Below are positions 8,492 to 17,312 of a stretch of 64,000 nt of DNA, piece after piece; position 1 is the stretch's first letter, and every line of letters starts with the position of its first letter. This stretch comes from Tropicimonas sp033101155 (GTDB lineage: Bacteria; Pseudomonadota; Alphaproteobacteria; Rhodobacterales; Rhodobacteraceae), in NCBI RefSeq assembly GCF_033101155.1, contig NZ_JAWMPX010000011.1, positions 62,001 to 126,000 of the forward strand, written 5' to 3'. The notes beneath the pieces are model-generated. The model did no database searches, was not told where the DNA came from, and worked only from the letters and a program-made list of their open reading frames with translations. Made by a program: the position numbers and the translations under genes.

Positions 8492-8503
8492 ATTGTCAGA
8501 CAT
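8492..8503. promoter_or_regulatory. Putative GntR operator, copy 2
   Basis: ATTGTCAGACAT matches copy 1 in 11 of 12 positions in inverted orientation. It sits about 45 bp upstream of the 8549 start codon, where a repressor would block the dehydrogenase promoter. Confidence 0.6.
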
Positions 8504-8548
8504 AGTAGTACGAATTGTCCGTCGCTCGCGATGATAGAGGAGGATTCG

Positions 8549-9439
8549 ATGAGCAAGCTGGGTTTTATCGGTGTTGGAATCATGGGTGGGCCGATGGCCG
8601 CCAATCTGCAAAAGGGTGGGCACGAGCTCTTTGTCTGTGATGTGACGAAGGTTCCGGACGACCTGATCCAAGGCGGCGCGGTGGTCTGCGCGACGCCGAA
8701 GGAAGTGGCCGAGACGGCAGAGATGGTCTTCACGATGCTGCCGAATACGCCGGATGTCGGCAAGGTGCTCTTCGGCGAGAACGGTGTGGCCGAGGGGCTG
8801 ACGCCCGGCAAGATCGTCATCGATCACAGCTCCATCGCGCCGAAGGAGACGCGCGAATACGCGGCGAAGATCAACGAGATGGGCTGCGAATATATCGACG
8901 CGCCGGTCTCGGGCGGCGATGTCGGCGCACAGGCGGGGACGCTCGCGATCATGTGCGGCGGCAATCAGGAGGCGTTCGACCGCGCCAGGCCGGCGATCGA
9001 ATGCATGGGCAAGAACGTGACGCTGGTTGGCCCGAACGGGATTGGCCAGATGACCAAGATCTGCAACCAGATCATCGTCGGCAACACGATAGAGGCCGTG
9101 GCCGAGGCGCTGCTGCTGGCGGCGAAAGCCGGTGCCGATCCGCGCAAGGTGCATAAGGCGCTGGCCGGAGGCTGGGCCGACTCGCTGATCTTCCAGAACC
9201 ACGGGATGCGCATGATCGAGCGCAATTTCGAGCCCGGTGGCCGGATCGAGCTGCACCGCAAGGATCTCAACCTTGCCCTTGCCGAAGCCTATGCGCTTGG
9301 CGTGCCGCTGCCCAACACCGCGACGACCCATGCGCTGTGGAATGCCTGTGTGGGCGCCGGCGGGCGCGCCTGGGATCACTCGGCGGTGGTCAAGGCGCTG
9401 GAAGCCATGACGGGGTTCGAGATCGGCGACGAAGCCTGA
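8549..9439 (+). CDS. 2-hydroxy-3-oxopropionate reductase-like beta-hydroxyacid dehydrogenase
   Basis: 296 residues from the ATG at 8549, which has a strong AGAGGAGG site at 8535-8542. N-terminal NAD(P) Rossmann motif G-F-I-G-V-G-I-M-G-G-P-M-A-A-N-L, substrate motif D-A-P-V-S-G-G-D-V-G-A (around residue 118-128) and the catalytic-lysine region G-x-G-Q-M-T-K-I-C-N-Q (about residue 167) are intact. The family reduces tartronate semialdehyde to glycerate or related short 3-oxo acids; the GarR/GlxR assignment is by motif and by the FadR-type regulator next door. The exact substrate is uncertain. Confidence 0.88.
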   Translation: MSKLGFIGVGIMGGPMAANLQKGGHELFVCDVTKVPDDLIQGGAVVCATPKEVAETAEMVFTMLPNTPDVGKVLFGENGVAEGLTPGKIVIDHSSIAPKETREYAAKINEMGCEYIDAPVSGGDVGAQAGTLAIMCGGNQEAFDRARPAIECMGKNVTLVGPNGIGQMTKICNQIIVGNTIEAVAEALLLAAKAGADPRKVHKALAGGWADSLIFQNHGMRMIERNFEPGGRIELHRKDLNLALAEAYALGVPLPNTATTHALWNACVGAGGRAWDHSAVVKALEAMTGFEIGDEA

Positions 9440-9541
9440 TCCTCGCCTGGACAGATCGCCGCGAACCGTCTCTCTCGGGGTCGCGGCGCTCCCCAGGCCC
9501 CGGTTCAGGCCCGGGACGGCGCTGTTCCGCGGAGACGGTTT

Positions 9542-10291
9542 TCAGAACGCGCTGTCGGTCGCGCGTGTGCCATCTTCATTGGACAAGGACTGCGCGGCGT
9601 GCCGCAACCAGTCCTGATCCGCCGGCGACACAGCCTCGGGGGCCCAACTCGAGCGCGTAACGTCGACATCCCCAAGCGCGACAGCAATGGCGAGGGCTGC
9701 GGCATAGGCCCCTTTCAGGGACGCATGATGGGCATCCTCTGAATAGAGACCGTCCATGCCAGCCTCATCGGCGAGCTGCCACAGCCGCCCGGCGCGCGCG
9801 ACACGTCCACCCGTCTCGCGGGCCAGCCATTCATAGGTCTCCTCGATGGTGCGAATGGCGTCCGGCCTGTCATCGGACCGGCTCTCCGGCGCCCAATGGG
9901 CGAAATACAGGATGTCTGCGCCCTGCTCCTGTGCGACCCTGGAAAAGACCGATGCGGCCGTGGCCATGCGCATGACCCATTCGGGACGGAAGGACATCTC
10001 GCTGGCATCCTGCAGGATCACCACATCCCACTGAGTTCTCCGGAGTCGCTCAAGGGCGTCCGTTTCCGCGAGATGCTGATCCAGAGTCGTCCCGCCGCGA
10101 ACGACCATCTCGACGTGATATCGAACCGAGGGGCGACCTGTCGCGGCGATGTTCCCGACTTGCGCCGGGATATCGCCGCCGTAGGTGAAGGAGTTCCCGA
10201 TGAAGAGAATCCGTTTTGTCGGGGCAGGGGACAGACCAAAGGCGATAAACAGGGCCAATCCCATAATCGCAACCGAAAATACTCTGATCAT
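9542..10291 (-). CDS. SGNH-hydrolase-fold secreted protein
   Basis: 249 residues from the ATG at 10291; a longer in-frame extension into the liv terminator is spurious. It has an N-terminal hydrophobic signal or anchor (residues 4-20). The block I motif I-L-F-I-G-N-S-F-T-Y (GNS rather than GDS) and a C-terminal D-A-H-H block V give a likely Ser/His catalytic pair. The protein resembles the DUF4886/SGNH group of ester hydrolases; the substrate is unknown. It has no partner gene and sits downstream of the liv operon terminator on the same strand. Confidence 0.75.
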   Translation of the reverse strand: MIRVFSVAIMGLALFIAFGLSPAPTKRILFIGNSFTYGGDIPAQVGNIAATGRPSVRYHVEMVVRGGTTLDQHLAETDALERLRRTQWDVVILQDASEMSFRPEWVMRMATAASVFSRVAQEQGADILYFAHWAPESRSDDRPDAIRTIEETYEWLARETGGRVARAGRLWQLADEAGMDGLYSEDAHHASLKGAYAAALAIAVALGDVDVTRSSWAPEAVSPADQDWLRHAAQSLSNEDGTRATDSAF

Positions 10292-10389
10292 CTGCCTGTC
10301 GCCCGTCTTAAAACTGTACGGCGGGGTAGTCGTCCATTTTGGTGATTTTTGGGCCGCCACGCTGGGAAACGAAACTGGTTCGCAGAGAT

Positions 10390-10417
10390 AAAAAAGCCGG
10401 GTCGCAATGGACCCGGC
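10390..10417 (-). terminator. Rho-independent terminator of the liv operon
   Basis: GCCGGGTC and GACCCGGC form a perfect 8-bp stem around a 6-base loop, and six A on the plus strand (10390-10395) give a U-run on the minus strand. It lies about 47 bp past livF and is the clearest intrinsic terminator in the window. Confidence 0.9.
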
Positions 10418-10463
10418 AAGGAAACCGATGGGGCGGTCTGCGCCGCCCTTTCGGGGAATGCGC

Positions 10464-11219
10464 TCAGATGGCCAGGTACTCGGCCCTGAGTTCCGCGTTT
10501 TCAAGCACCTCGGAGGCCGCACCGTCAAAGACGATGGATCCGGTGTCGAGGATGACCGCGCGGTCGGCCAGTTCCAGCGCGCGCACCGCGTTCTGCTCGA
10601 CGATGACCGTGGTGATGCCCTGTTCCTTGATGTGGATGAGCGTCTTCTCGATCTCGTCGACGATGACCGGGGCGAGGCCCTCGTAGGGCTCGTCCAGCAG
10701 CAGCACCTTGATGTCCCGGCCGAGGGCGCGGGCAATGGCCAGCATCTGCTGTTCGCCGCCCGAGAGGGTGATGCCCTCCTGCTTGCGGCGCTCGCCGAGC
10801 CGGGGGAAGAGGTCGTAGAGACGGTCGATGCTCCAGCCGATGGGTTCGACGATCTGGGCCAGTTGCAGGTTCTCTTCCACCGTCAGGCCGGCGATGATCG
10901 AGCGATCTTCCGGCACGAGCCCGATGCCGCATTTGGCGGCCTGGTGGCTTTTCATCGTGTGCAGATGCTGGTGATCGAGCCAGATCTCGCCATGGGTGAC
11001 CTGCGGGTCATCCATCCGCGCGATGCCGCGCAGCGTGGTGGTCTTGCCGGCGCCGTTGCGGCCGAGCAGCGCCAGGATCTCGCCTTCGTGGACGTTGAAG
11101 GAGATCCCCTGGATGATGTAGCTCTCGCCGTAATAGGCATGCATGTCGTAGATCGACAGGAAGGCCGGGGCAGTGGACGCCAGGTTGGCGTTCTTGGAAA
11201 AGTCCGGTTTGACGTTCAT
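10464..11219 (-). CDS. livF: LIV-type ABC transporter ATP-binding protein LivF
   Basis: 251 residues. Walker A G-R-N-G-A-G-K-T-T-T (about 53-62), Q-loop, signature L-S-G-G-E-Q-Q-M, and Walker B V-L-L-L-D-E-P-Y-E-G-L-A-P are intact. The L-D-E-P-x-x-G-L-A-P form and short length are typical of the LivF branch of HAAT-family importers. It forms the cytosolic ATPase dimer with LivG. It is the last gene of the operon livJ-like/livH/livM/livG/livF and is separated from livG by a 71-bp palindromic repeat element. Confidence 0.95.
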   Translation of the reverse strand: MNVKPDFSKNANLASTAPAFLSIYDMHAYYGESYIIQGISFNVHEGEILALLGRNGAGKTTTLRGIARMDDPQVTHGEIWLDHQHLHTMKSHQAAKCGIGLVPEDRSIIAGLTVEENLQLAQIVEPIGWSIDRLYDLFPRLGERRKQEGITLSGGEQQMLAIARALGRDIKVLLLDEPYEGLAPVIVDEIEKTLIHIKEQGITTVIVEQNAVRALELADRAVILDTGSIVFDGAASEVLENAELRAEYLAI

Positions 11220-11234
11220 AGTTTTTTCCTTTCC

Positions 11235-11281
11235 TCACTCATCTTGTCCGAAAACCGGTTGCCACTTTTCGGGATGAGTGA
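11235..11281. repeat. Palindromic intergenic repeat between livG and livF
   Basis: Inverted arms TCACTCATC (11235-11243) and GATGAGTGA (11273-11281) flank a core with CCGAAAA ... TTTTCGG that also pairs around ACCGGTTGCC. The core resembles the dispersed alphaproteobacterial palindromes containing AAAACCGGTT-CCACTTTTCGG. It could form a stable mRNA hairpin that tunes livF expression relative to livG. Confidence 0.7.
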
Positions 11282-11290
11282 CGGATCTCC

Positions 11291-12046
11291 TTACGCTGCT
11301 TCGCCGAGATAGGCTTCGCGGACCTTCGGATTGCCGCGGATATTCTCCGGGCTGTCTTCGACCAGGGGCGTGCCCTGGGCGAGAACCGTGATCCGGTCGG
11401 CCAGCGAGAACACGACATGCATGTCGTGTTCGATGATGGCGATGGTGATGTCGCGCTGGTCCTTGATCTCCTTGAGCAGGTCGATCGTGTTGTTGGTATC
11501 GGCCCGCGCCATACCGGCGGTGGGTTCGTCCAGCAGCAGCAGGCGCGGCTCCTGGAGCAGGCACATCGCCATCTCCAGCCGCCGCTTGTCACCGCGCGAG
11601 AGCGAGGCGGCATGCATGTGCAGCTTGTCCTGCATGTTCACCTCGACCAGCATCTGCTCGGCCTTCATGCAGATCTCCTTCTCGGCGGCCACGCTTTCGA
11701 TCGCGTGGAGCCGGAAAGCCCCGTCGCGCCGGGCGAAGGCGGGGATGACCATGTTCTCGAACACGGTCAGGTCGCCGAAGATCTCGGGCGTCTGGAACAC
11801 CCGGGAAATGCCCATCTGGTTGATCTCGTAGGGCGTGCGTCCCAGCACCGACTGGCCGTCGAAGGTGACCGAGCCGGTGTCGGGAATGAGCTTGCCGACG
11901 AGGCAGTTGAGCAGCGTGGACTTGCCGGCGCCATTGGGGCCGATGATCGCGTGGACGATGTTTTCTTCCACGGAGAGGTTCACGTCGCCCAGGGCTTGCA
12001 GGCCGCCGAAGCGTTTGTTCACCCCTTTGACTTCAAGAATTCCCAT
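11291..12046 (-). CDS. livG: LIV-type ABC transporter ATP-binding protein LivG
   Basis: 251 residues. Walker A I-G-P-N-G-A-G-K-S-T-L-L-N, signature L-S-R-G-D-K-R-R-L-E, and Walker B L-L-L-L-D-E-P-T-A-G-M-A are present, with the H-loop I-I-E-H-D-M near the C-terminus. The M-G-I-L-E-V-K-G-V-N-K-R-F-G-G start and the T-A-G-M/L-A segment define the LivG branch. The signature begins LSRG rather than LSGG, a mild variation that may still be functional. It is separated from livM by 13 bp. Confidence 0.95.
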   Translation of the reverse strand: MGILEVKGVNKRFGGLQALGDVNLSVEENIVHAIIGPNGAGKSTLLNCLVGKLIPDTGSVTFDGQSVLGRTPYEINQMGISRVFQTPEIFGDLTVFENMVIPAFARRDGAFRLHAIESVAAEKEICMKAEQMLVEVNMQDKLHMHAASLSRGDKRRLEMAMCLLQEPRLLLLDEPTAGMARADTNNTIDLLKEIKDQRDITIAIIEHDMHVVFSLADRITVLAQGTPLVEDSPENIRGNPKVREAYLGEAA

Positions 12047-12059
12047 TTCTCAGGTCTCC

Positions 12060-13292
12060 TTATTCGGCCACATGGGGCGTTTCTTTGGGATGATGCTCGG
12101 GGTCGGGCTTGTAGCTGTCATCATCGTTTTTCTTGCCGCGCTTGCGGAAGAAATTGATGACGCGCTGGCCACCCTCGACGAGGCCGCCGGGCAGGAAGGT
12201 CACGACGAGCATGAAGAGGATGCCGAGCGTGAGATGCCAGCCCTTGCCGACAAAGGGATGCACGATGAAGACCATGAAGTCTTCCATTCCGTCGGGCATG
12301 AAGGCGAACCACTGGTGCAGGACGTTGTCGTTGATCTTCGAGAAGATGTTCTCGAAATACTTGATGAAGCCTGCGCCGAGCACCGGGCCGATCAGGGTTC
12401 CGGCACCACCGAGGATGGTCATCAGGACGATTTCACCAGAGGCGGTCCACTGCATGCGCTCGGCGCCGGCAAGCGGGTCCATCGAGGCGAGCAGGCCACC
12501 GGCCAGGCCGGCATACATGCCCGAGATGATGAAGGCGGCGAGCGTGTAGGGCTTGGGGTTCAGGCCGGTGTAGTTCAGCCGGTTCTGGTTCGACTTCACC
12601 GCGCGCAGCATCAGCCCGAACGGCGAGCGGAAGAGGCGGATGGAGAGGTAGAACACGGCCAGCATGATGATGGCGCAGAGATAGTAGCCATTGTTGAAGG
12701 TGAATTCCCAGCCGCCCATTTTCAGCTCGAGGAAATTGTCGCGCATGGCGATTCCGAAGAGATGGGGCACGTCCGGCAGGCCTTCGCGGTGGAAGATCTG
12801 CGGATCGCCGGCATAGACCTGGAGGCCCGTCTCACCATTGGTCAGGTTGAACTTGGGGTTCGACAGGACCGAGTAGGCGAGGGCGAAGGACATCTGGGCG
12901 AAGGCCAGTGTCAGGATCGAGAAGTAGATCCCCGACCGGCGCAGCGAGACATAGCCGATCAGCACCGAGAAGAGCCCGGCCACGACCACCGAAAGCGCGA
13001 TGGCGGGAAGGACGTTGTAGCTCAGCAGCTTGAACATCCAGACCGCGGCGTAGGAGCCCACTCCAAGGAAGGCCGCATGGCCGAAGGAGAGGTAGCCGGT
13101 GAGGCCGAACAGGATGTTGAAGCCGATGGCGAGGATGCCGAAGATCACGAAACGCTGCATCAGGTCCGGATAGCCGGCGTTGAACTGCGCCATGCCGCTG
13201 TCGACAGGGAAGGGGTTCAGGATGAACGGTGCTCCGAGCGCCAGGATGGCGACGACGACGAGCAGCGTCATATCACTCTTGTTGAGACCCAT
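12060..13292 (-). CDS. livM: LIV-type ABC transporter permease LivM
   Basis: 410 residues and about ten transmembrane segments. L-F-G-L-T-G-Y-L-S-F-G-H-A-A-F-L-G-V-G, S-L-R-x-S-G-I-Y-F-S-I-L-T-L-A-F-A-Q and the EAA-like loop I-L-G-G-A-G-T-L-I-G-P-V-L-G-A are LivM signatures. It is longer than typical LivM because of a loop with a soluble insertion near residues 150-195 (Asn/Gly/Asp rich) and a charged C-terminal tail. GGAGG precedes the ATG at 13292. Four bases separate it from livH. Confidence 0.94.
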   Translation of the reverse strand: MGLNKSDMTLLVVVAILALGAPFILNPFPVDSGMAQFNAGYPDLMQRFVIFGILAIGFNILFGLTGYLSFGHAAFLGVGSYAAVWMFKLLSYNVLPAIALSVVVAGLFSVLIGYVSLRRSGIYFSILTLAFAQMSFALAYSVLSNPKFNLTNGETGLQVYAGDPQIFHREGLPDVPHLFGIAMRDNFLELKMGGWEFTFNNGYYLCAIIMLAVFYLSIRLFRSPFGLMLRAVKSNQNRLNYTGLNPKPYTLAAFIISGMYAGLAGGLLASMDPLAGAERMQWTASGEIVLMTILGGAGTLIGPVLGAGFIKYFENIFSKINDNVLHQWFAFMPDGMEDFMVFIVHPFVGKGWHLTLGILFMLVVTFLPGGLVEGGQRVINFFRKRGKKNDDDSYKPDPEHHPKETPHVAE

Positions 13293-13296
13293 GGGA

Positions 13297-14319
13297 TTAA
13301 TCCTCCATCACGCCCTTGCGGCCCATAAGGCCCCTCGGACGGGTCAGCAGAACGATGATGGCGACCAGGTAGATGATGATCTGGTTGATGCCGGGAATGG
13401 TGGTGGTGGCCCAGGTGGTAGAGGCGAAGCTCTCCAGGATGCCGAGCATGAAGCCCGCGAGCACGGCGCCGGGCAGGGAGCCCATGCCGCCGACCACGAC
13501 CACGACGAAGGAGAGGACGAGGAAGTCCATTCCCATGTGGTAATTCGGTGGGTTGATCGGTCCGTACATCACACCCGCAAGCCCTGCCACGCCGGCGGCG
13601 AGGCCGAACATGAAGGTGAAACGGCGGTCGATATCGATGCCGAGCAGGCCGACGGTCTCGCGGTCGGCCATGCCGGCGCGGACCACCATGCCGAAGGTGG
13701 TGAATTGCAGGAAGCTGAAGACACCGCCGATGATGCCCACGGCGAAGAGGAAATAGACCATCCGCCAGATCGGGTAGGCCAGCTCAAGTCCGAGCGGCGC
13801 GCCGATATTGACGACGCCCATCAGCGCGTCGGGCGGCGGGGTCTGGATCGGGTTGGCGCCGAAGAAATACTTGATGACTTCCTGCAGCACGATCGCGAGG
13901 CCGAAGGTCACGAGGATCTGGTCGGCATGCGGGCGCTTGTAGAAGTGCTTGATCAGGCCGCGTTCCATCACGTAGCCGACGCCGATCATGAAGGGGATGG
14001 CGATCAGGATCGAGAGCGGGACCGCCCAGTCGATGATAGCGCCGCCCATCTCGGGGCCGAACCAGCCTTCCACGTAGGGCGTCTTGACCTTCAGCGGTTT
14101 GCCGAGGAAGTCCAGCTTGGTCTCGTCGATCGTCTCGTAGGAGAGCGAGAGAATACGCTGAAGGGTGACAGCACAGAAGGCGCCGAGCATGAACAGCGCA
14201 CCATGGGCGAAGTTCACGACGCCGAGCGTGCCGAAAATGAGTGTGAGCCCGAGCGCGATCAGCGCATAGGCGGAGCCCTTGTCGAGCCCGTTCAGGATCT
14301 GGAGGAAAAAGGCGTCCAT
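13297..14319 (-). CDS. livH: LIV-type ABC transporter permease LivH
   Basis: 340 residues from the ATG at 14319, chosen because AGGTGGGG lies just upstream; a GTG at 14328 is the alternative. L-N-G-L-D-K-G-S-A-Y-A-L-I-A-L-G-L-T-L-I-F-G, V-V-N-F-A-H-G-A-L-F-M-L-G-A, and G-G-M-G-S-L-P-G-A-V-L-A-G are LivH hallmarks. It is the inner-membrane permease paired with LivM. A large hydrophilic loop (about residues 55-80) distinguishes it from the E. coli protein. Confidence 0.94.
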   Translation of the reverse strand: MDAFFLQILNGLDKGSAYALIALGLTLIFGTLGVVNFAHGALFMLGAFCAVTLQRILSLSYETIDETKLDFLGKPLKVKTPYVEGWFGPEMGGAIIDWAVPLSILIAIPFMIGVGYVMERGLIKHFYKRPHADQILVTFGLAIVLQEVIKYFFGANPIQTPPPDALMGVVNIGAPLGLELAYPIWRMVYFLFAVGIIGGVFSFLQFTTFGMVVRAGMADRETVGLLGIDIDRRFTFMFGLAAGVAGLAGVMYGPINPPNYHMGMDFLVLSFVVVVVGGMGSLPGAVLAGFMLGILESFASTTWATTTIPGINQIIIYLVAIIVLLTRPRGLMGRKGVMED

Positions 14320-14384
14320 TGTCCCCACCTGTAAAAAGGTTCCGGTGCGCCGGCGGGGAGGTTGCCCCCGGGCGTCAAGCGAAT

Positions 14385-14411
14385 CCGGCCGCGCGCGATG
14401 CGAGCGGCCGG
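14385..14411 (-). terminator. Hairpin between the binding-protein gene and livH
   Basis: CCGGCCGC (14385-14392) and GCGGCCGG (14404-14411) form a perfect stem with an 11-base loop and no U-run. Such a structure after a solute-binding-protein gene commonly stabilises its mRNA and lowers downstream expression. Confidence 0.55.
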
Positions 14412-14430
14412 GCAGTGTTGCGTGAGTGGA

Positions 14431-15780
14431 TTACGCGCCGTTGTTGCACTCGCCGAGCGAGGCGTCGTCGCCGCCGAACATCGGGTGGTTCGGCTCGTAG
14501 GTGACCTGAGCAGCCGGGGTGACTTCGACAACCTCGAGGAGGTCGAATTCGGACTGCGGGTTCTCCTTACCCTTAACGACCAGCACGTCCTTGAAGCACT
14601 GGTGATCTTCGGCGCGGTAGAGCGTCTTGCCGTTGCCCATGCCGTCGAACTCGAAGCCTTCGAGAGCAGCGGCAACATCGCAAGGCGCGAAGGACTTGGC
14701 GCGCGTGACGGCGTCCGCATAGAGCAGGGTCTGCACGTAGCAGGTATGCGCAGCCTGGCTCGGCGGGAAACCGTACTTCTCACCGAAGGACTTCACGAAG
14801 GCCTTGGAGCCCTCATCCTGCAGCGACCAGTGCCAGTTGGTGGAGCCAACGATACCCTTGATGTTCTCGCCGGCACCGCGTGCCATCAGGCGGGAGAAGA
14901 GCGGAACGACGATCTCGAAGTTCTTGCCGTTCACTTCCTTTTCACGCAGGCCGAACTGAACCGCGTTGGTCAGCGAGTTGACCATGTTGCCGCCGTAGTG
15001 GTTCAGCACCAGAACGTCGGCGCCGGAGTTCAGGACCGGGGCGATGTAGGAGGAGAAGTCCGTGGACGCGAGCGGCGTCAGCACGTTGTTGACGGTCTCC
15101 CAGCCGAGCGCCTCGGTGGCGGCGGCGATGGATTCCTGCTGAGTCCAGCCCCAGGTGTAGTCCGCGGTCAGGTGATAGGCCTTGCGGTCGTCGCCATAGA
15201 GGTTCTTGAGCACCGGGGCGAGGGCTGCGCCGGACATGTAACCGTTGAAGAAGTGACGGAAACCGTTGGCCTTGCGGTCCTTGCCGGTGGTGTCGTTGGA
15301 GTGGGTCAGGCCGGCCATGAAGATGACGCCGGCTTCTTGGCAGAGACCCTGCACGGCGATCGCAACGCCGGAGGACGAGCCGCCGGTGATCATGATCGCG
15401 CCGTCTTTTTCGATCATCGACTTGGCCGATGCGCGGGCGGCGTCAGACTTGGTCTGCGTGTCGCCGGTCACATACTCGACCTTCTTGCCGAGGATGCCGG
15501 TGCCGTCGAGAACCTTCGAGGAGAAGGTGTTCAGCATGCCGCCATCGCCGCCACCGTTCAGGTGCTCAACGGCCAGTTCGTAAGCGCGCAGCTCGTCGGC
15601 GCCCTCATCGGCGTAGGGGCCGGTCTGCGGCACGTTGAAACCGAGGGTAACGCTGGAGCCCATCGGGTCGTTGGTGACGGCGTGTGCCGACGAGGTGAAC
15701 ATCGTCGGCAGCGCCAGACCTGCGCCAGCAGCGGCGGTGGTCTTGAGTACACCCCGACGGGTGAAATCCAGTTTGGTCAT
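14431..15780 (-). CDS. LIV-type ABC transporter substrate-binding protein (TAT exported)
   Basis: 449 residues. The N-terminus has a twin-arginine motif T-R-R-G-V-L-K followed by a hydrophobic stretch and A-H-A cleavage, so export is probably by Tat. The mature part is a periplasmic type I binding protein (V-T-L-G-F-N-V-P-Q-T-G-P-Y, G-G-S-S-S-G-V-A) of the leucine/amide/urea receptor group. Two C-terminal cysteines may form a disulfide. It is first in the liv operon; GGAGG precedes the ATG. The substrate could be a branched-chain amino acid, amide or other small organic. Confidence 0.9.
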   Translation of the reverse strand: MTKLDFTRRGVLKTTAAAGAGLALPTMFTSSAHAVTNDPMGSSVTLGFNVPQTGPYADEGADELRAYELAVEHLNGGGDGGMLNTFSSKVLDGTGILGKKVEYVTGDTQTKSDAARASAKSMIEKDGAIMITGGSSSGVAIAVQGLCQEAGVIFMAGLTHSNDTTGKDRKANGFRHFFNGYMSGAALAPVLKNLYGDDRKAYHLTADYTWGWTQQESIAAATEALGWETVNNVLTPLASTDFSSYIAPVLNSGADVLVLNHYGGNMVNSLTNAVQFGLREKEVNGKNFEIVVPLFSRLMARGAGENIKGIVGSTNWHWSLQDEGSKAFVKSFGEKYGFPPSQAAHTCYVQTLLYADAVTRAKSFAPCDVAAALEGFEFDGMGNGKTLYRAEDHQCFKDVLVVKGKENPQSEFDLLEVVEVTPAAQVTYEPNHPMFGGDDASLGECNNGA

Positions 15781-15839
15781 GTAGTCCTCCCAATGTTTTC
15801 TTGTCGCGCCGGGTGTCCTCCTCGCCGGCGCTTCCCGTC

Positions 15840-15960
15840 TAGCGGGTGTTCACAGTATCGGGGGCGCTTGTTAACTCTTGCAACAAATCCTTTGTAATAT
15901 TGAATTTTTTTGTAAAGATATAGACACTCAAGCCGCCCATGTTGTAAATTAATCCTCACC
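15840..15960. promoter_or_regulatory. AT-rich divergent promoter region with TTGTAA/TTGCAA motifs
   Basis: Between the liv SBP gene and the ScfR-like regulator lies an AT-rich stretch with TTGCAA and several copies of TTGTAA, including an interrupted inverted pair TTGCAACAAAT / TTTGTAA at about 15877-15896. These look like operator half-sites. The adjacent regulator is the obvious candidate to bind, but this is inference. Confidence 0.4.
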
Positions 15961-15998
15961 GCAGTGCAGAAAGCCCTTGGGAAGGCAGTAAAAAGTTA

Positions 15999-17312
15999 AT
16001 GGCACGATCCACGCTGACAGGCTCCCGTATTCGCGAAAGACGCACCATGCAGGGCCGCAAGCAGGCCGACCTGGCGCGTTCGGTCGGTATTTCTCCGTCA
16101 TATCTGAACCTGATCGAGCACAATCGGCGAAGAATCGGCGGCAAACTCATTATGGATATTGCGCGGGAATTGGGCGTGGACGCCTCGGCGCTGACCGAGG
16201 GCGCCGAGGTCGAGCTGCTGAACACGCTGCGCGAAGCGGCGGCAGATCACGAGAGCGCGGCCGAGGATTTGCCGCGGCTGGAGGAATTCGTCGGCCGCTT
16301 CCCCGGCTGGGCGCGTCTGCTGTCGGACACGCGACGCCGCGCGCGGGAACTGGAGCATTCGGTCGAGGTGCTGTCGGACCGGATGACCCATGACCCGTTC
16401 CTGTCGGCATCGTTGCACGAGGTGATCTCGACGGTGACAGCGATCCGCTCGACAGCGACGATCCTTGCCGAAACCCGCGATATCGACCCCGAATGGCGCG
16501 ACCGTTTCCATCGCAACATGGCCGAGGAGAGTGCCCGCCTGGCCGAGAGCGCCGAGGCGCTGGTGCGCTATCTCGACGAGGCCAGCTCGACCGAATTCGC
16601 TGGCTCGACCCCGCAGGAAGAGCTCGATGGCTGGCTGCGGACGCAGGGCTTCCATGTTGTCGAGCTGGAACGACACCTGCCGCCCGATCCGGAGACGCTG
16701 GTCAAGCGCAGCACCGGGCTGACAAGTGCGGCGGCGCGACAGATGGCGCAGGACTACCTGCGCCGCTACCGGCAGGATGCCGAGCATATGCCGCTTGCCG
16801 CTTTCCAGGAGGCCGCGCGCGCGATGTCCTATGACCCGGCGGCGCTTTCGGCCCGGTTCGGTGTCGATCTCGGCGCTGTGTTCCGCCGGTTGGCGACGCT
16901 GTCTGTCGAGACGGTTGGGGGTGAAATCGGGCTGGTGGTCTGTGACGGCTCAGGCACATTGACCTTCCGCAAGCCGGTCGAGGGCTTTCCGCTGCCGCGT
17001 TATTCGGCGGCCTGTCCGCTCTGGCCGCTTTACAGCGCGCTGTCGCGACCGATGGCGCCAGTGCGCAACCGGGTCGAGATGGGCGGACGGTCCCCGCGCG
17101 GCTTCGTCTGCTATGCGGTCTGCCAACCCTCGCAGCCGGGCGGGTTCGACGGGCCGCAGGTGCTGGAGGCGGCGATGCTGATCCTGCCGGAAGAACTGGC
17201 GGATCTGCAGGTAGCCGAGCCCCCGCGGGAGGTTGGGACCTCTTGCCGGATCTGTCCGCGCAGTGGCTGTGCCGCGCGGCGGGAGCCGTCGATCATGGCG
17301 GAAGTTCTCTAG
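15999..17312 (+). CDS. ScfR-like short-chain fatty acid regulator (XRE HTH)
   Basis: 437 residues. An N-terminal HTH_XRE (about residues 7-65: I-R-E-R-R-T-M-Q-G-R-K-Q-A-D-L-A-R-S-V-G-I-S-x-S-Y-L-N-L-I-E-H-N-R-R) is followed by a long alpha-helical region and a C-terminal ScfR/DUF2083-type domain (F-P-L-P-R-Y, A-C-P-L-W-P-L-Y-x-A-L) ending in a Cys-rich segment (C-R-I-C-P-R-S-G-C). This is the layout of RamB/PrpC-type regulators of acetate, propionate and glyoxylate metabolism. The ligand is probably an acyl-CoA or acid; control of neighbouring genes is not proven. Confidence 0.88.
   Translation: MARSTLTGSRIRERRTMQGRKQADLARSVGISPSYLNLIEHNRRRIGGKLIMDIARELGVDASALTEGAEVELLNTLREAAADHESAAEDLPRLEEFVGRFPGWARLLSDTRRRARELEHSVEVLSDRMTHDPFLSASLHEVISTVTAIRSTATILAETRDIDPEWRDRFHRNMAEESARLAESAEALVRYLDEASSTEFAGSTPQEELDGWLRTQGFHVVELERHLPPDPETLVKRSTGLTSAAARQMAQDYLRRYRQDAEHMPLAAFQEAARAMSYDPAALSARFGVDLGAVFRRLATLSVETVGGEIGLVVCDGSGTLTFRKPVEGFPLPRYSAACPLWPLYSALSRPMAPVRNRVEMGGRSPRGFVCYAVCQPSQPGGFDGPQVLEAAMLILPEELADLQVAEPPREVGTSCRICPRSGCAARREPSIMAEVL

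Noticed and set aside
11835..13328. 497-codon plus-strand ORF
   Set aside because: It is antisense to livG/livM, has a His/Asp/Glu/Gly-rich composition typical of high-GC shadows and no domain; the liv genes are certain.
14362..15897. 511-codon plus-strand ORF
   Set aside because: Antisense to the liv binding-protein gene, which has a Tat signal, ribosome site and family motifs.
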